Of a stretch of DNA of 64,000 nucleotides, positions 54,023 to 62,770 are shown piece by piece (position 1 is the stretch's first letter; every line of letters begins with the position of its first letter). This DNA comes from Collimonas sp. PA-H2 (GTDB lineage: Bacteria > Pseudomonadota > Gammaproteobacteria > Burkholderiales > Burkholderiaceae_D): NCBI RefSeq assembly GCF_002564105.1, contig NZ_PDBX01000001.1, forward strand, positions 434,001-498,000. Direction: 5' to 3'. A program made the position numbers and the translations under genes. The notes below the pieces were generated by a model. The model was not told the DNA's origin. It ran no database searches and saw only the letters and a list, made by a program, of their open reading frames with translations.

Positions 54023-55020
54023 TAACCCTTCAGTTTCATCGTGATCACATCAAAGTCAGCCTGAGAGATCTGGCCGGCATCCTTGAGCTTTTGCAGTGTC
54101 TTTTGAGCCTCAATGACAGCCATGCCCGCTGCCTTATCCGCCCTCTTGGCCGCAGCTATCACGGCGCTCTTCAGATTTTCGGCAGATTTGCTCGGCTGTT
54201 TGACGTTGATAGCGCGATTTTTACGTGCTTGTGCTGCTGCGATTTCGCGTGCCTTGGTCTGCGCAATCACCGCGGACTGTTTGATGGCGCCCTTTTGCCC
54301 ACGTTCGACCATCCCAGCCACAATGCCACGCACGGCCAGGCTGCTGCTAAATTCCTTCATTACCCGCAGCGCATGTTTGCAGGCCACACCGCTGAGCCTG
54401 GGGTTGCGTAACTTGGGATACGCGGCTTCCTGCCGGCCTTTGACGAAGCCGCCCACGGTGGCGATATAGCGATACCAGAACGTGAAGCGGCCGCAGTCAC
54501 ATTCGAATTTCAAGGGGCTATCCTTGACTAGCCATTTAGCCAGTGCCTTGGGATCTGTCGGCGACGCCACCGCCGCATCGAAATTCATGATCTCCACCGA
54601 CACATAGTGCCGGGTCACATCCGAGTCAGCCGACGCGTCGGTCACAAACCTGATGTCTCCCCGGTTCGTTCCCGCCGGCACAGCCATCCTGATCTGCTCA
54701 TTAGCGCGCTCGCGATCCTCCGGTAACGACAGGTTGATAATTTGCTGCGCCGTTAAACCTGGCTTGAGCTTGCTGCCCAGCGTCTTGGCGTTCTTCCTGA
54801 ACACCACCAAGTCATCGCTGGTAATCAGGCGAACCTCGCCGCCCAAGGAGGTCAGCAGCAAGCGTTCAGCGCTGTATTCTCCCTTGACCTCATGCGGCCG
54901 TAACAGATTGACAGCCTTGGCACGGCGCTCCGCGTCGGCCTTCCGGAGTTGATCCGCAGCCTTCGCTGAACCGCGAATGCCCAGCACTGCAGCTAGTTTT
55001 GCACTGTTGATTGTCGCCAT
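54022..55020 (-). CDS. SWIM-type zinc-finger protein in the phage-like locus
   Basis: A 332-residue protein. Near residues 175-225 it has CDCGRFTFWYRYI and then GVACKHALRV, that is CxC followed about 45 residues later by CxH, the SWIM zinc-finger pattern. The C-terminal third is lysine/alanine-rich and helical. The SWIM fold binds DNA or protein. It is encoded in a tail fibre unit between a gp53-like gene and an unknown gene, with TAATG overlaps on both sides. A role in morphogenesis is possible; function unknown. Confidence 0.6.
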   Translation of the reverse strand: MATINSAKLAAVLGIRGSAKAADQLRKADAERRAKAVNLLRPHEVKGEYSAERLLLTSLGGEVRLITSDDLVVFRKNAKTLGSKLKPGLTAQQIINLSLPEDRERANEQIRMAVPAGTNRGDIRFVTDASADSDVTRHYVSVEIMNFDAAVASPTDPKALAKWLVKDSPLKFECDCGRFTFWYRYIATVGGFVKGRQEAAYPKLRNPRLSGVACKHALRVMKEFSSSLAVRGIVAGMVERGQKGAIKQSAVIAQTKAREIAAAQARKNRAINVKQPSKSAENLKSAVIAAAKRADKAAGMAVIEAQKTLQKLKDAGQISQADFDVITMKLKG

Positions 55021-55319
55021 TAGCCAAAACTCCCAAAGCGTGCGCTGGTCTTCAGTGTCAGCAGCTGAGATTCCGTCGGCAGCACCAGCAATTGTTCCGG
55101 CAATTCCTGTTCGACGGAATCCAAGCCGGCCGCCGCCATCACCACCAGGAACTCATCCGGGCGCCCATAGACGCGCCGGGAGATCAAGGTCATATCAAAG
55201 CGCTCGTCCGGCTTCGACTGGTAGCGAATCGCCATTCCCCACACCGGCGTCTTTTCCACAAAATCCCGCACCTGGCGATAAAATATCGCGGTCGATGCCG
55301 TGTTCTTGTTGGCGCTCAT
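55020..55319 (-). CDS. gp53/LysM-like baseplate protein
   Basis: A 99-residue protein. Residues 42-80 (FDMTLISRRVYGRPDEFLVVMAAAG, then LPEQLLVLP) have the pattern of the small LysM-type domain of gpX/gp53 baseplate proteins, in which a DTLxxISxxxYG motif and an L-x-G-Q-L-L-x-I-P motif occur. ATGA overlap with the chaperone gene upstream. Confidence 0.6.
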   Translation of the reverse strand: MSANKNTASTAIFYRQVRDFVEKTPVWGMAIRYQSKPDERFDMTLISRRVYGRPDEFLVVMAAAGLDSVEQELPEQLLVLPTESQLLTLKTSARFGSFG

Positions 55320-55921
55320 GCCGAAACCAATGCTGTACTGACGTCATCAGGTGCAACCGGCCAGACGATGGGATGCGGGAAATGCGCTTGCTCGGGGATG
55401 CGATTCAAATTCACCCGATACTTCTTCCAGGCTTTGACCTGTGCGACATCCACATCACTTGCCTCATCCACGTCGACGCGATCCTGATATTTCGTCACCT
55501 CGCTATTGGCGCGGCGCAGTTCGCGCGCTATACGCGCTTGCGCCGCATCCAGCAGCTCGGCATGGGTAGGCAAGTAATCCGGCGTTGGTCCCCGCTTACC
55601 TGACTTGCATTCAGCATGTATCGCGCGACCGTGCGCCTCTACATCATCAGCACATGCAAGGAAGATCCGATAGTCGTCCCAAGCGTCAAATTTGACCGAA
55701 CATTGAAATCCGTTAGGCATGCGAACAACATTTTTGATGTCGGAATAGGAAAACGGGTCTACCGGGTCAGGCAGCTCGGACGGCATCCAGGTCGGCGCAG
55801 GCTGCAGTGCCGTCAAGACCGGGGGCGGTAGCTCCGGCAGATCAAATACAGGCGCGGCCACTTGTTCTTCAATATCCCCAACATCCACGTCCGTCGTTTG
55901 TGTGTTTTTCTTCATTGCCAT
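55316..55921 (-). CDS. Tail fibre assembly chaperone
   Basis: A 201-residue protein. Its C-terminal part (ANSEVTKYQDRVDVDEASD then AWKKYRVNLNRI, IVWPVAPDD) is the signature of phage tail fibre assembly proteins (Caudo_TAP family). It lies directly after the fibre gene with a TAATG overlap, and AAAGGG before the ATG. An upstream ATG at 55939 was not used. Confidence 0.8.
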   Translation of the reverse strand: MAMKKNTQTTDVDVGDIEEQVAAPVFDLPELPPPVLTALQPAPTWMPSELPDPVDPFSYSDIKNVVRMPNGFQCSVKFDAWDDYRIFLACADDVEAHGRAIHAECKSGKRGPTPDYLPTHAELLDAAQARIARELRRANSEVTKYQDRVDVDEASDVDVAQVKAWKKYRVNLNRIPEQAHFPHPIVWPVAPDDVSTALVSA

Positions 55922-58119
55922 TACGCTACCCTTTGCCATAAAACTGAACTCGATTCGTTACCTTCCACCGCACCCGACCCGTAGTCGTACACCTGACCGC
56001 GTTGCTCCCAAATGCCAGCAAGGCCCGTACCATCTTTTCTTTTGTTTAATATGTAGCCGCCGATGCCGCCATAACCTAAGCCTTGACCGGTCAGCTGATG
56101 GGCATACACCGACGTCACACTAGATGACACGGCCATCGCAGCGCGGTTGTAGATAGAAAACACGCTGGCACCGGCCTCTATGCCAAGCACGTAATAGGGT
56201 TGGTTGGCTGGCGGGTTCTCCGCATAGCGCAACGGGAAGCCGTTCCATTTACGTGAATCGCCCACACTGAGATTGCCGGTCGCGCAAAGCCGTGCGCCGG
56301 TTGGGCCGTCACTACCCCAGAGATAGGTTGTTTGCCCGCCAGGATCGGACCAGCTCATCCGCATATAGCTATTGCCATTACTGATGTTTTCAGCGTTCGT
56401 TGCACCGCCAGCACTGGCCGCATAGGCCACTCTGAAACTGGACGGGTTGTATACATAGATCCCCTCGGGGGTGTTACCGCCCAGCAGCCAGGTCGGCTGT
56501 CCATCTTGCCCCGACCAATGCAAAGAAAATCCTGCCCCGTTGGCTTTACTGCCCGGATCGAAGTTGGCATTAGTCCATGCCTGCAGCCATGTCCCCCATC
56601 CGGAATCACCAATATTAACGCGCGTAAATATGTGCCCTTCCGTTGAAAATCCGCGTTGCATCAGCCAGTTGCCGTTTCCTGGCGTCGCGGTGCCGTTCAG
56701 TGACGATGTAAAGATTTGTCCATAGGCGCTAGGCCGGTTGGCCGTGGCTTCTTGCGTATAAGTCGCCCAACCGAGTGGCGCGGCATTACAGTCTTTAATA
56801 ATGGGTATACCGCCATCGGGCAACGTACCGTTCTGCCCCGCATGGAGAAGACGCTGATATTTCTCCCAGGCAGACCCTTTGCCGGTACGGTGAAACAAGT
56901 TGCCATTCGCAGTAAAGCCCAACTGGTGAGCCGGACCGCCCGAAAAATCGTCGCCAGCGCCCCATTGCCGGAAGGTGATGGCGCCATGCTGGACGCCACC
57001 GTCATCAAGGTTGCCCGCATCATTATTTCTAAAATCAAAATAGATGCCCATGTCACGATCTTTCGGCGCATAGTACTTGGCGCGAGAATCATCAACGATC
57101 ACGCTGTTCAACCAGCTCCCGACTGCCTGGGAAGGTTTATAGCCCAGCGCATCCTGCTTAGACCCCGGGATAAAATTACCGGCGTGCCATAGCTTGTAGG
57201 CATTCGCGCCCAGCGAATAACCGCCAATCGAAAGATCGTTTTGAGCATCCAGTCCGAAGTGCATCGCAAATACGCCAGGACGATGAAACGTCATGTAGGC
57301 TTCGTTCTCCTCACCGCCAGCGGAACTAACCTCGATGCAGGGCCTGCCTGGGCCGGACGCGCCAGGCGCGCCAATCGCACCGGTAGATCCTTGGACCAGC
57401 AACTGTCCAGTCACCTTGCCACCTGTCAGCGGCAGATAATTGTTTAGCGCCACTTCCAGATTCGACTGAAATATCACCGCGCCATGGTCAGTATCATCGA
57501 CTGTGACTTTGAGGCTGTCGCCCGACCAGCCCATTTTCACAGTATTAGATTTCTGACCATGGCCGGTACCTTGCTGAACTGGGATAAATCCCAATTTGTA
57601 TTGATATTGCGGATGTGGATTTTTGGCGGTCTCATGCGCGCCAATCAGCTGGATCGCCGTATTGACGTTGGGATCCACCAACACTGTCACTGTATCAGCC
57701 GGCAGTGCGGTTAAACCCAGCGTGTAAGAGACGGTGGTCACGCTGTCATCCGCGAAATACAGGATAGGCTGATCCGGCTTGCTGTAGACCGCGAACAGGG
57801 TGTCGTCAGCGTAAAAGCCAATTTCACCACACCAGAATGGCGATCCAACGGGCGCGATCGCTTCAGCATGCACCTGAATCTGCGTCGGGGACACCTTGCC
57901 GCCGCCGGCAATCGCTACCCGCATTATTTCATGCTGCAAGCCAGTTTCGGCGCCATTCGGCCTGTATTTACCCGTACCGAAAGCAATGTGGGTGACGGCC
58001 ACCTCAATCCCGGTTTTAGGGACATTGATCGCGGCCATCACGCCGGCCTCAGTGAGGGTCGGACTGATCGTTCTAGGTTGCGTCTTGATTTGGGAGCTCA
58101 TCGAATTGAGAGCGGTCAT
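55921..58119 (-). CDS. Tail fibre protein
   Basis: A receptor-binding tail fibre of about 732 residues. The N-terminal part has the phage tail-collar fibre pattern (LTEAGVMAAIN, VAVTHIAFGTGKY, CGEIGFYADDTLFAVYSKPDQPILY) and GAHETAKNPHPQYQYK. Repeated beta-rich units and a glycine-rich shaft and tip follow. The start at 58119 has AAGGCGG upstream. An ATG at 58167 lies upstream of the predicted start site of promoter P2 and lacks a good site, so it is rejected. Confidence 0.75.
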   Translation of the reverse strand: MTALNSMSSQIKTQPRTISPTLTEAGVMAAINVPKTGIEVAVTHIAFGTGKYRPNGAETGLQHEIMRVAIAGGGKVSPTQIQVHAEAIAPVGSPFWCGEIGFYADDTLFAVYSKPDQPILYFADDSVTTVSYTLGLTALPADTVTVLVDPNVNTAIQLIGAHETAKNPHPQYQYKLGFIPVQQGTGHGQKSNTVKMGWSGDSLKVTVDDTDHGAVIFQSNLEVALNNYLPLTGGKVTGQLLVQGSTGAIGAPGASGPGRPCIEVSSAGGEENEAYMTFHRPGVFAMHFGLDAQNDLSIGGYSLGANAYKLWHAGNFIPGSKQDALGYKPSQAVGSWLNSVIVDDSRAKYYAPKDRDMGIYFDFRNNDAGNLDDGGVQHGAITFRQWGAGDDFSGGPAHQLGFTANGNLFHRTGKGSAWEKYQRLLHAGQNGTLPDGGIPIIKDCNAAPLGWATYTQEATANRPSAYGQIFTSSLNGTATPGNGNWLMQRGFSTEGHIFTRVNIGDSGWGTWLQAWTNANFDPGSKANGAGFSLHWSGQDGQPTWLLGGNTPEGIYVYNPSSFRVAYAASAGGATNAENISNGNSYMRMSWSDPGGQTTYLWGSDGPTGARLCATGNLSVGDSRKWNGFPLRYAENPPANQPYYVLGIEAGASVFSIYNRAAMAVSSSVTSVYAHQLTGQGLGYGGIGGYILNKRKDGTGLAGIWEQRGQVYDYGSGAVEGNESSSVLWQRVA

Positions 58120-58150
58120 GCTGACCGCCTTAGCTGAAAATAACGATGCT

Positions 58151-58191
58151 ATTTTCTGCCACGCCATCCCCCGCGGCTGGCGGGGTTTTCC
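58151..58191 (-). promoter_or_regulatory. GGAAAACC promoter P2 (fibre unit)
   Basis: The box GGAAAACCCCG starts at 58191 and GAAAAT begins 35 bases downstream at 58156; the start site would be near 58144, about 25 bases before the fibre start chosen here. A hairpin (CCCCGC/GCGGGG) overlaps the box. Confidence 0.6.
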
Positions 58192-58193
58192 AT

Positions 58194-58685
58194 TCAGATC
58201 GTGACGAACCCGCCCTGGCCGGCGTCAAGAAACCAGTCCTGCATTTCCATCGCACTGTCGATGCCCAATGCCTTCTTGACATACAGCGCCGTCGCCAGCA
58301 CCGCTACCTGCCCGCAAGTAATGTCCGGCGACACGCGGTACAGACGCTTGCCAAAATCGCTCATGCCATCCGGTTCCAGCTTCTGACGCGGATCACAGCG
58401 CGCGGCCTTATCGTCAATCATCAGCGTTTTGCCGTTAGAGCGAATGAAAAACTCTTCAATCGCATCCATGAAGTCGACATCGGTAAACAAGCAGTCTCGT
58501 TCGGTCAGGCTGACGCCACCGATCAGGATCGCGTCGCTGAAGCGGTCGGTGCGATAGGCCGCCTCTTTGCTGACCAGCAGAATGTCGGATTCCGCCTCGT
58601 AGAAGGAATACACCGTGGCTGGCGCCATGCCGTAGCCGGAGATCGAGGCTTGGATTTTCACAGTTCGGGTACTCCCTGATGCCAT
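58194..58685 (-). CDS. Phage-locus protein, unassigned
   Basis: A 163-residue protein with mixed helix and strand, last gene before the fibre unit. It overlaps the previous gene by 28 bases. No motif recognised; its position among wedge proteins suggests a tail or baseplate part. Confidence 0.45.
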   Translation of the reverse strand: MASGSTRTVKIQASISGYGMAPATVYSFYEAESDILLVSKEAAYRTDRFSDAILIGGVSLTERDCLFTDVDFMDAIEEFFIRSNGKTLMIDDKAARCDPRQKLEPDGMSDFGKRLYRVSPDITCGQVAVLATALYVKKALGIDSAMEMQDWFLDAGQGGFVTI

Positions 58686-59440
58686 GGCACATCTGGCGCG
58701 CCATCAGCGACATGGCTATGGACGTTCTGCACCAGGTCGTGCGAAATCACTTTCCCCACCGCCGGATAGCCATGCGGATTATCGGCGCTCCCATCGCCCT
58801 TCCCGTCGTTCTGTTCCCCCGACTTCGGTCCTGAGAACAAAGGAATCGTCTCTTTCAGCGTCAGATCGATCGCCAAGATCGTCAGGTTCTTCTGTCCAGA
58901 GTCGATATTCATCGCCGGCACGTCTGTGGCCTCCAGCATCACCGGCCATTGATGGTTGATGCCAGCAAAGCGGTATGTCGCATCAAACCGGCGATTGACG
59001 ACCGCCGCGATAAACAGGGTGAATTGAGCCGCCATGCTGCGCGCGGTCTCATCCTCGGCGGCGCAAATGACAATCTGAGCGCGGCGCTCTCCCTGCATCT
59101 GCCGTAGCTGAAAAAGCCGATTCAGCGGATCGCCTGGCAGCGTCACCCATTCCGGCTCCGGCACTTGACGAGAAAAGTCCCCCAGCACCGGCGAATAATC
59201 CTTACCGGTTGCCACAATCATGACCGGCAGATGCGCGCTACTGCCCGGGCCGCCGTCATTGTCATTCTTGCGCCAGGCGGCCAGCATGTCCTGCACCTGG
59301 TCAATCATCCGATCTGGCGCCCAGACGATGCTCTTACTGATCCCCCGCTCAGCAAATGACTTCATCGCTCGGGTGGTTGGCGTGAGCGAGGCGTAATAGC
59401 GTCCCATGTACCGGCCAAAAGCTTCTTTCAATTCAAGCAT
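58658..59440 (-). CDS. Phage-locus protein, possibly tail terminator-like
   Basis: A 261-residue protein. The middle section (RAQIVICAAEDETARSMAAQF, then TYRFAGINHQWPVMLEATD) and NLTILAIDLTLKETIPLF are beta-rich. The layout could suit a tail completion or terminator protein, but I cannot name a family. The start at 59440 has GAGGATCCC upstream; a longer frame back to 59566 overlaps the preceding gene and has no site. Confidence 0.45.
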   Translation of the reverse strand: MLELKEAFGRYMGRYYASLTPTTRAMKSFAERGISKSIVWAPDRMIDQVQDMLAAWRKNDNDGGPGSSAHLPVMIVATGKDYSPVLGDFSRQVPEPEWVTLPGDPLNRLFQLRQMQGERRAQIVICAAEDETARSMAAQFTLFIAAVVNRRFDATYRFAGINHQWPVMLEATDVPAMNIDSGQKNLTILAIDLTLKETIPLFSGPKSGEQNDGKGDGSADNPHGYPAVGKVISHDLVQNVHSHVADGAPDVPWHQGVPEL

Positions 59441-59447
59441 GGGATCC

Positions 59448-60278
59448 TCAGCGGCGCAGCAGGCGATTGACCAGGTTGTCAACACAGCGACCCTCTGGCT
59501 GATCCGGCACAACGATGCCAGGCAAGATCGCCCGTTTGAATTCAGCAGCATCTGCGCGCATCGCATTCAATCCGGCCTTGCTGACCATCATGGGGAGCGA
59601 TCCAGCCGAATCCAGCGCGGCCTGTCTGCCGGCCAACATGGCAAGGTATTGCTCGTTTTCTTCCTCCAACCTGGCAATCACCATCAGCGCGCGCTCATGA
59701 TCCGCCCGTGCATCCCCGAGGCTAGTCTGAGCGCTGTCCAGCAACGCCAGCATGCCGTGCAGATTCTGGTTGTAGTCGGCAATCACAGCATCGTCCAGAA
59801 TCGCACCGCCGTCATCTGCGCTTGCCGTATCCAACACGTAGCCGCGGTTGTCATCGAAGTTGGGCTCATTCACGTAATCGAAACCGAAGAAACGCCCTTC
59901 GACCTCGCTCAGCGCCGACGAGAACCCGCCCTTTTTGCTCTCGAACATCTTTTGCGCAGTACGGCCGGCATCCGTCTCCAGGAACTCTTCCTCATGCTCG
60001 ATGGTGCCGTCCGGGAAGGCCTTTAAATGAATGGTCGAGATCGCAGGCTCCAGCTTGACCAACTTGCCCTGGTAAATCCCGCCCTCCGGCGGCATCATGC
60101 CGAATTTGACGCGCGGCCAATGGCCGTAATAGCCAAACATGTCGCGCTTTTGAATACGCTCCTGTGTCCTGGCGCCATTGATAAAGGCAGCGACCTTATC
60201 GATATTAAAATGCCGCGGCTTCCCCGTCAGTTCGCGACCGCGATCATTGAGGTTGTACTGAATCACACCTGTTCGCAT
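59448..60278 (-). CDS. Probable head maturation protease/scaffold-type protein
   Basis: A 276-residue protein. Residues 70-125 (AISTIHLKAFPDGTIEHEEEFLETDAG, KKGGFSSALSE) resemble the front part of capsid maturation/scaffold proteins of large myoviruses, in which a GGFS motif follows an EFL-T-AGR motif. The C-terminal half is helical with a coiled coil (ALMVIARLEEENEQYLAML), as in scaffold proteins. GGGGAGAG lies before its ATG. It is not next to the portal or capsid gene, which is unusual. Confidence 0.45.
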   Translation of the reverse strand: MRTGVIQYNLNDRGRELTGKPRHFNIDKVAAFINGARTQERIQKRDMFGYYGHWPRVKFGMMPPEGGIYQGKLVKLEPAISTIHLKAFPDGTIEHEEEFLETDAGRTAQKMFESKKGGFSSALSEVEGRFFGFDYVNEPNFDDNRGYVLDTASADDGGAILDDAVIADYNQNLHGMLALLDSAQTSLGDARADHERALMVIARLEEENEQYLAMLAGRQAALDSAGSLPMMVSKAGLNAMRADAAEFKRAILPGIVVPDQPEGRCVDNLVNRLLRR

Positions 60279-60293
60279 CCTACTCTCCCCTGT

Positions 60294-60938
60294 CTAGTGC
60301 GGTGAAGGCAGCATCGCTTCGCCTTCAGCCCGATAAAATTGCTGCGCCATGGCGCCGTTAAAAATACCTATCTCATTCTCAAAGCGCTTCAGCAACGATA
60401 GCTGCAGCACATACTTGGCGGCGATCACCGCGCGCAATGCAGGCGCTACCATCGGAATGTTCATTCCCATTTCTCCCTCATCATCGATCGACACCCGAAT
60501 CCGGCTGGTCAGATAATGCGTGGCGCTAGGATCTGCGCTACCTATGCTGCTGGCGCTGCTCAAGGCCGTCGGATAGGGCTTGCTCTTGTCCTGCCAAAGC
60601 TGCTCGACAATCCAGCCGTTCGGCCATAGCAGTTGCAGATACATGCGCAAAAAATGCAATCCCCGCTTGGGATTACGCGCGCGCCAGGCTTTATAGAGAT
60701 AGCGCATAGCCGGCTCTTCGGTGCGGATCAGCGCCAACCCTTCCCGTTTTACGTGGCGCTCGATCAAGGGCAAGGAACCCAGGTGCGGCACGCCATAGAC
60801 GTTCAATTCGCGCTCGGCGTCCCGTAAATGAGTCTCGAACAGGAACAACACCAGCTGCTTCAGTTCCACTTCTAGTGCGTTGGCGTCATGGCTGTGCTGG
60901 AGTGGCGCAAGTGATGGAATTCTGCTGTCGGCGCCCAT
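60294..60938 (-). CDS. Tail/baseplate protein in gpI-like position
   Basis: A 214-residue protein directly after the gpJ-like gene (TAATG overlap). The middle (YLYKAWRARNPKRGLHFLRMYLQLLWPNGW) resembles the helical bundle region of phage tail protein I. The usual order gpW-gpJ-gpI matches this place in the operon. Confidence 0.5.
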   Translation of the reverse strand: MGADSRIPSLAPLQHSHDANALEVELKQLVLFLFETHLRDAERELNVYGVPHLGSLPLIERHVKREGLALIRTEEPAMRYLYKAWRARNPKRGLHFLRMYLQLLWPNGWIVEQLWQDKSKPYPTALSSASSIGSADPSATHYLTSRIRVSIDDEGEMGMNIPMVAPALRAVIAAKYVLQLSLLKRFENEIGIFNGAMAQQFYRAEGEAMLPSPH

Positions 60939-62374
60939 TACTGCCCCCAGGAACCAAGGTTGTAATTGGCCAGGGTCACAGAGACGTTCAAACTATCCGG
61001 GGTCATGTAGCGGAAATGCTCAGGCAGCTGCTTACCTTGCATCGGCGTGATCGTCACTGAAAAATCGCTCCCCGAATCCTGCAGCGCCTGGACGTTGTTC
61101 TTCAATAGCGCGTAGATCGCCTTGTATTTCATCACCAACATGCCGGCGCGGATTGGCACAGCCTTCTCGCCATATTCCTTCAGCAAAACATCCAGAATCT
61201 GCCTTTTTACGGCAACGGCGTCGTGAATACGCGCCACCTCGGCGAGGATGGTCATGCCGATGGCAAGAATGGCCGGAGTGATGAACACGATGCGATAGGA
61301 GTCATCAGCGGCTTTGATTACGCGCACAATCTCCCGTTCGATCGATTCGCGCGTGGCGCCATCGGGTGGAACGAAGGAGACGAACAGCCGGTTGATATTG
61401 TCCAGGCTCGGCCCGCGCACTAACTCTTCAATCGTTTCATTCCAGATCGAGAGAAATTTCAGCCCGGCGATATTACGGCGAACCAGGAAATCAAACTCGC
61501 CCAGGTACACCGCCGTCTGGTCATAAGCTGACGGGTATTTGCAGAGCTCTCGCAGCGTCGCGATATCGATAGGCGCGGCGCCAGGAATCAATAGCGAGTC
61601 CATCGTGATCTTGATTAGGCCGTCTTGCGGCGCTACCGCATAATCCAGGGCGAAGGGACTGCCAGCGTCCGGGCGCACATCACCTGTCGTCTCATACACG
61701 GTCAGGGTCAGCACCTCACCGACGTTGGGCTGATAACCAACATAGCCGGCATAGCCAAACACGACAAACAAGCGCCGGTATTCGTCGCATTCCACATGGA
61801 ATACCTTGTCGCCATTGGCAACATTCGTGAATTCCACACTATATGTATACGGTGTGCCCGCCGCGTCAGCTACCGAGATTCCACTGATAAAGCGCCCGTC
61901 GCTGGGCTGCGGCACCTCAATCTTATAGAACGGCTGCGAGACGGTCACGGTGTGCTCAATGGCGCGTACCTGCTTTTGCAGCAGCTCGGCATGTCCCACG
62001 CCGCCGGCGGGAACCGTTACCGGCGAATCGGTAACGTACATGCGGCCGCTCGAATCCAGCAGGCCGCGACCGGCGCCAATGGCAAACGCAGCATTGGTAG
62101 GATTCTCGACTTTCACCTTCACACGCGCAGGCGTAGCCATCGGCATCAGCCCCTTCAACGATGCATCGGCCAGCACCGTCGAATCCCGTACCTTGTCAAA
62201 GGGCTCCATCGCGCCAAGCTCAATCTGCTGCGACATCATCGCCATCATCTGCGCAATGGCCGACTGCGCCTGCAGCAGCCGCGGATCGCCCACCTGGTAC
62301 AGCGCCGCCAGCTCGGGAAACTGCGAGACCGAATTGACAATTACCCGATCAAAGTCTTCTTTGGAATAGGCCAT
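60938..62374 (-). CDS. Baseplate J-like wedge protein
   Basis: A 478-residue protein with the baseplate J/gp6 pattern: an N-terminal DPRLLQAQSAIAQMMAMMSQQIELG region, a beta-rich middle, LPxGA-like and RNIAGLKFLSIWNETIEELVRG, then NINRLFVSFVPPDG and a C-terminal helical and beta region. It polymerises around the hub as part of the wedge. It begins one base after the gp25-like gene. Confidence 0.7.
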   Translation of the reverse strand: MAYSKEDFDRVIVNSVSQFPELAALYQVGDPRLLQAQSAIAQMMAMMSQQIELGAMEPFDKVRDSTVLADASLKGLMPMATPARVKVKVENPTNAAFAIGAGRGLLDSSGRMYVTDSPVTVPAGGVGHAELLQKQVRAIEHTVTVSQPFYKIEVPQPSDGRFISGISVADAAGTPYTYSVEFTNVANGDKVFHVECDEYRRLFVVFGYAGYVGYQPNVGEVLTLTVYETTGDVRPDAGSPFALDYAVAPQDGLIKITMDSLLIPGAAPIDIATLRELCKYPSAYDQTAVYLGEFDFLVRRNIAGLKFLSIWNETIEELVRGPSLDNINRLFVSFVPPDGATRESIEREIVRVIKAADDSYRIVFITPAILAIGMTILAEVARIHDAVAVKRQILDVLLKEYGEKAVPIRAGMLVMKYKAIYALLKNNVQALQDSGSDFSVTITPMQGKQLPEHFRYMTPDSLNVSVTLANYNLGSWGQ

Positions 62375-62375
62375 G

Positions 62376-62663
62376 TCATCTCACCCGTTCCTGCCAGCCG
62401 GCCACATCGACAATTAGCTCACGGCGATCCGGCAGCCCGTCCACGTAGAAAACATTGACGGTGCCAGCCGGCATCGCATCCAGCGCCGGCACGTCCTCGC
62501 GCATTTTTCCGATGAAAGCATCGCCGATGCCGGCGGCCATGGGATTTTGCAACAGCGACTGGGGATCAGCACCATAGTCCGAACCGAGATAGCCGTTCGG
62601 CGGCGTACTCAGCCAATGGCTGACCATGGCTTGAATGTCTTGGGCGGTGATAGTCGGTTTCAT
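62376..62663 (-). CDS. gp25/gpW-like baseplate wedge protein
   Basis: A 95-residue protein of the size and pattern of gpW/gp25: PPNGYLGSDYGADPQSLLQNP, a central helix, and a C-terminal strand pair (TVNVFYVDGLPDRRELIVDV). It starts the wedge operon gp25-gpJ-gpI. The ATG at 62663 lies about one base after the predicted start site of P1 and has no clear Shine-Dalgarno sequence, so a leaderless message is possible. Confidence 0.6.
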   Translation of the reverse strand: MKPTITAQDIQAMVSHWLSTPPNGYLGSDYGADPQSLLQNPMAAGIGDAFIGKMREDVPALDAMPAGTVNVFYVDGLPDRRELIVDVAGWQERVR

Positions 62664-62670
62664 GGCGATG

Positions 62671-62711
62671 ATGATAGGGCCATCGCCGAGGGTGAGATAA
62701 GGGGGTTTTCC
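62671..62711 (-). promoter_or_regulatory. GGAAAACC promoter P1 (wedge unit)
   Basis: The box GGAAAACCCCC starts at 62711 and CCCTATCAT follows with TATCAT beginning 35 bases downstream at 62676. The only odd point is the very short predicted leader. It lies just past the terminator of the upstream OmpA gene, as expected for the first promoter of the locus. Confidence 0.7.
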
Positions 62712-62721
62712 ATCCCATCGA

Positions 62722-62752
62722 CAAAAAACCCGCTAACCTTTCGGCGCGGGTT
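62722..62752 (-). terminator. Intrinsic terminator of the OmpA-domain gene
   Basis: On the minus strand AACCCGC and GCGGGTT form a 7-bp stem with a 12-base loop followed by TTTTTT. It lies about 20 bases past the stop codon and separates the host gene from the phage-like locus. Confidence 0.75.
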
Positions 62753-62770
62753 AAATTTATATCCCAATAA

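Noticed and set aside
58167..58193. CCCCGC/GCGGGG hairpin with a T run on the plus strand
   Set aside because: No plus-strand gene ends here. On the minus strand it overlaps promoter P2 rather than following a gene stop with a T run.
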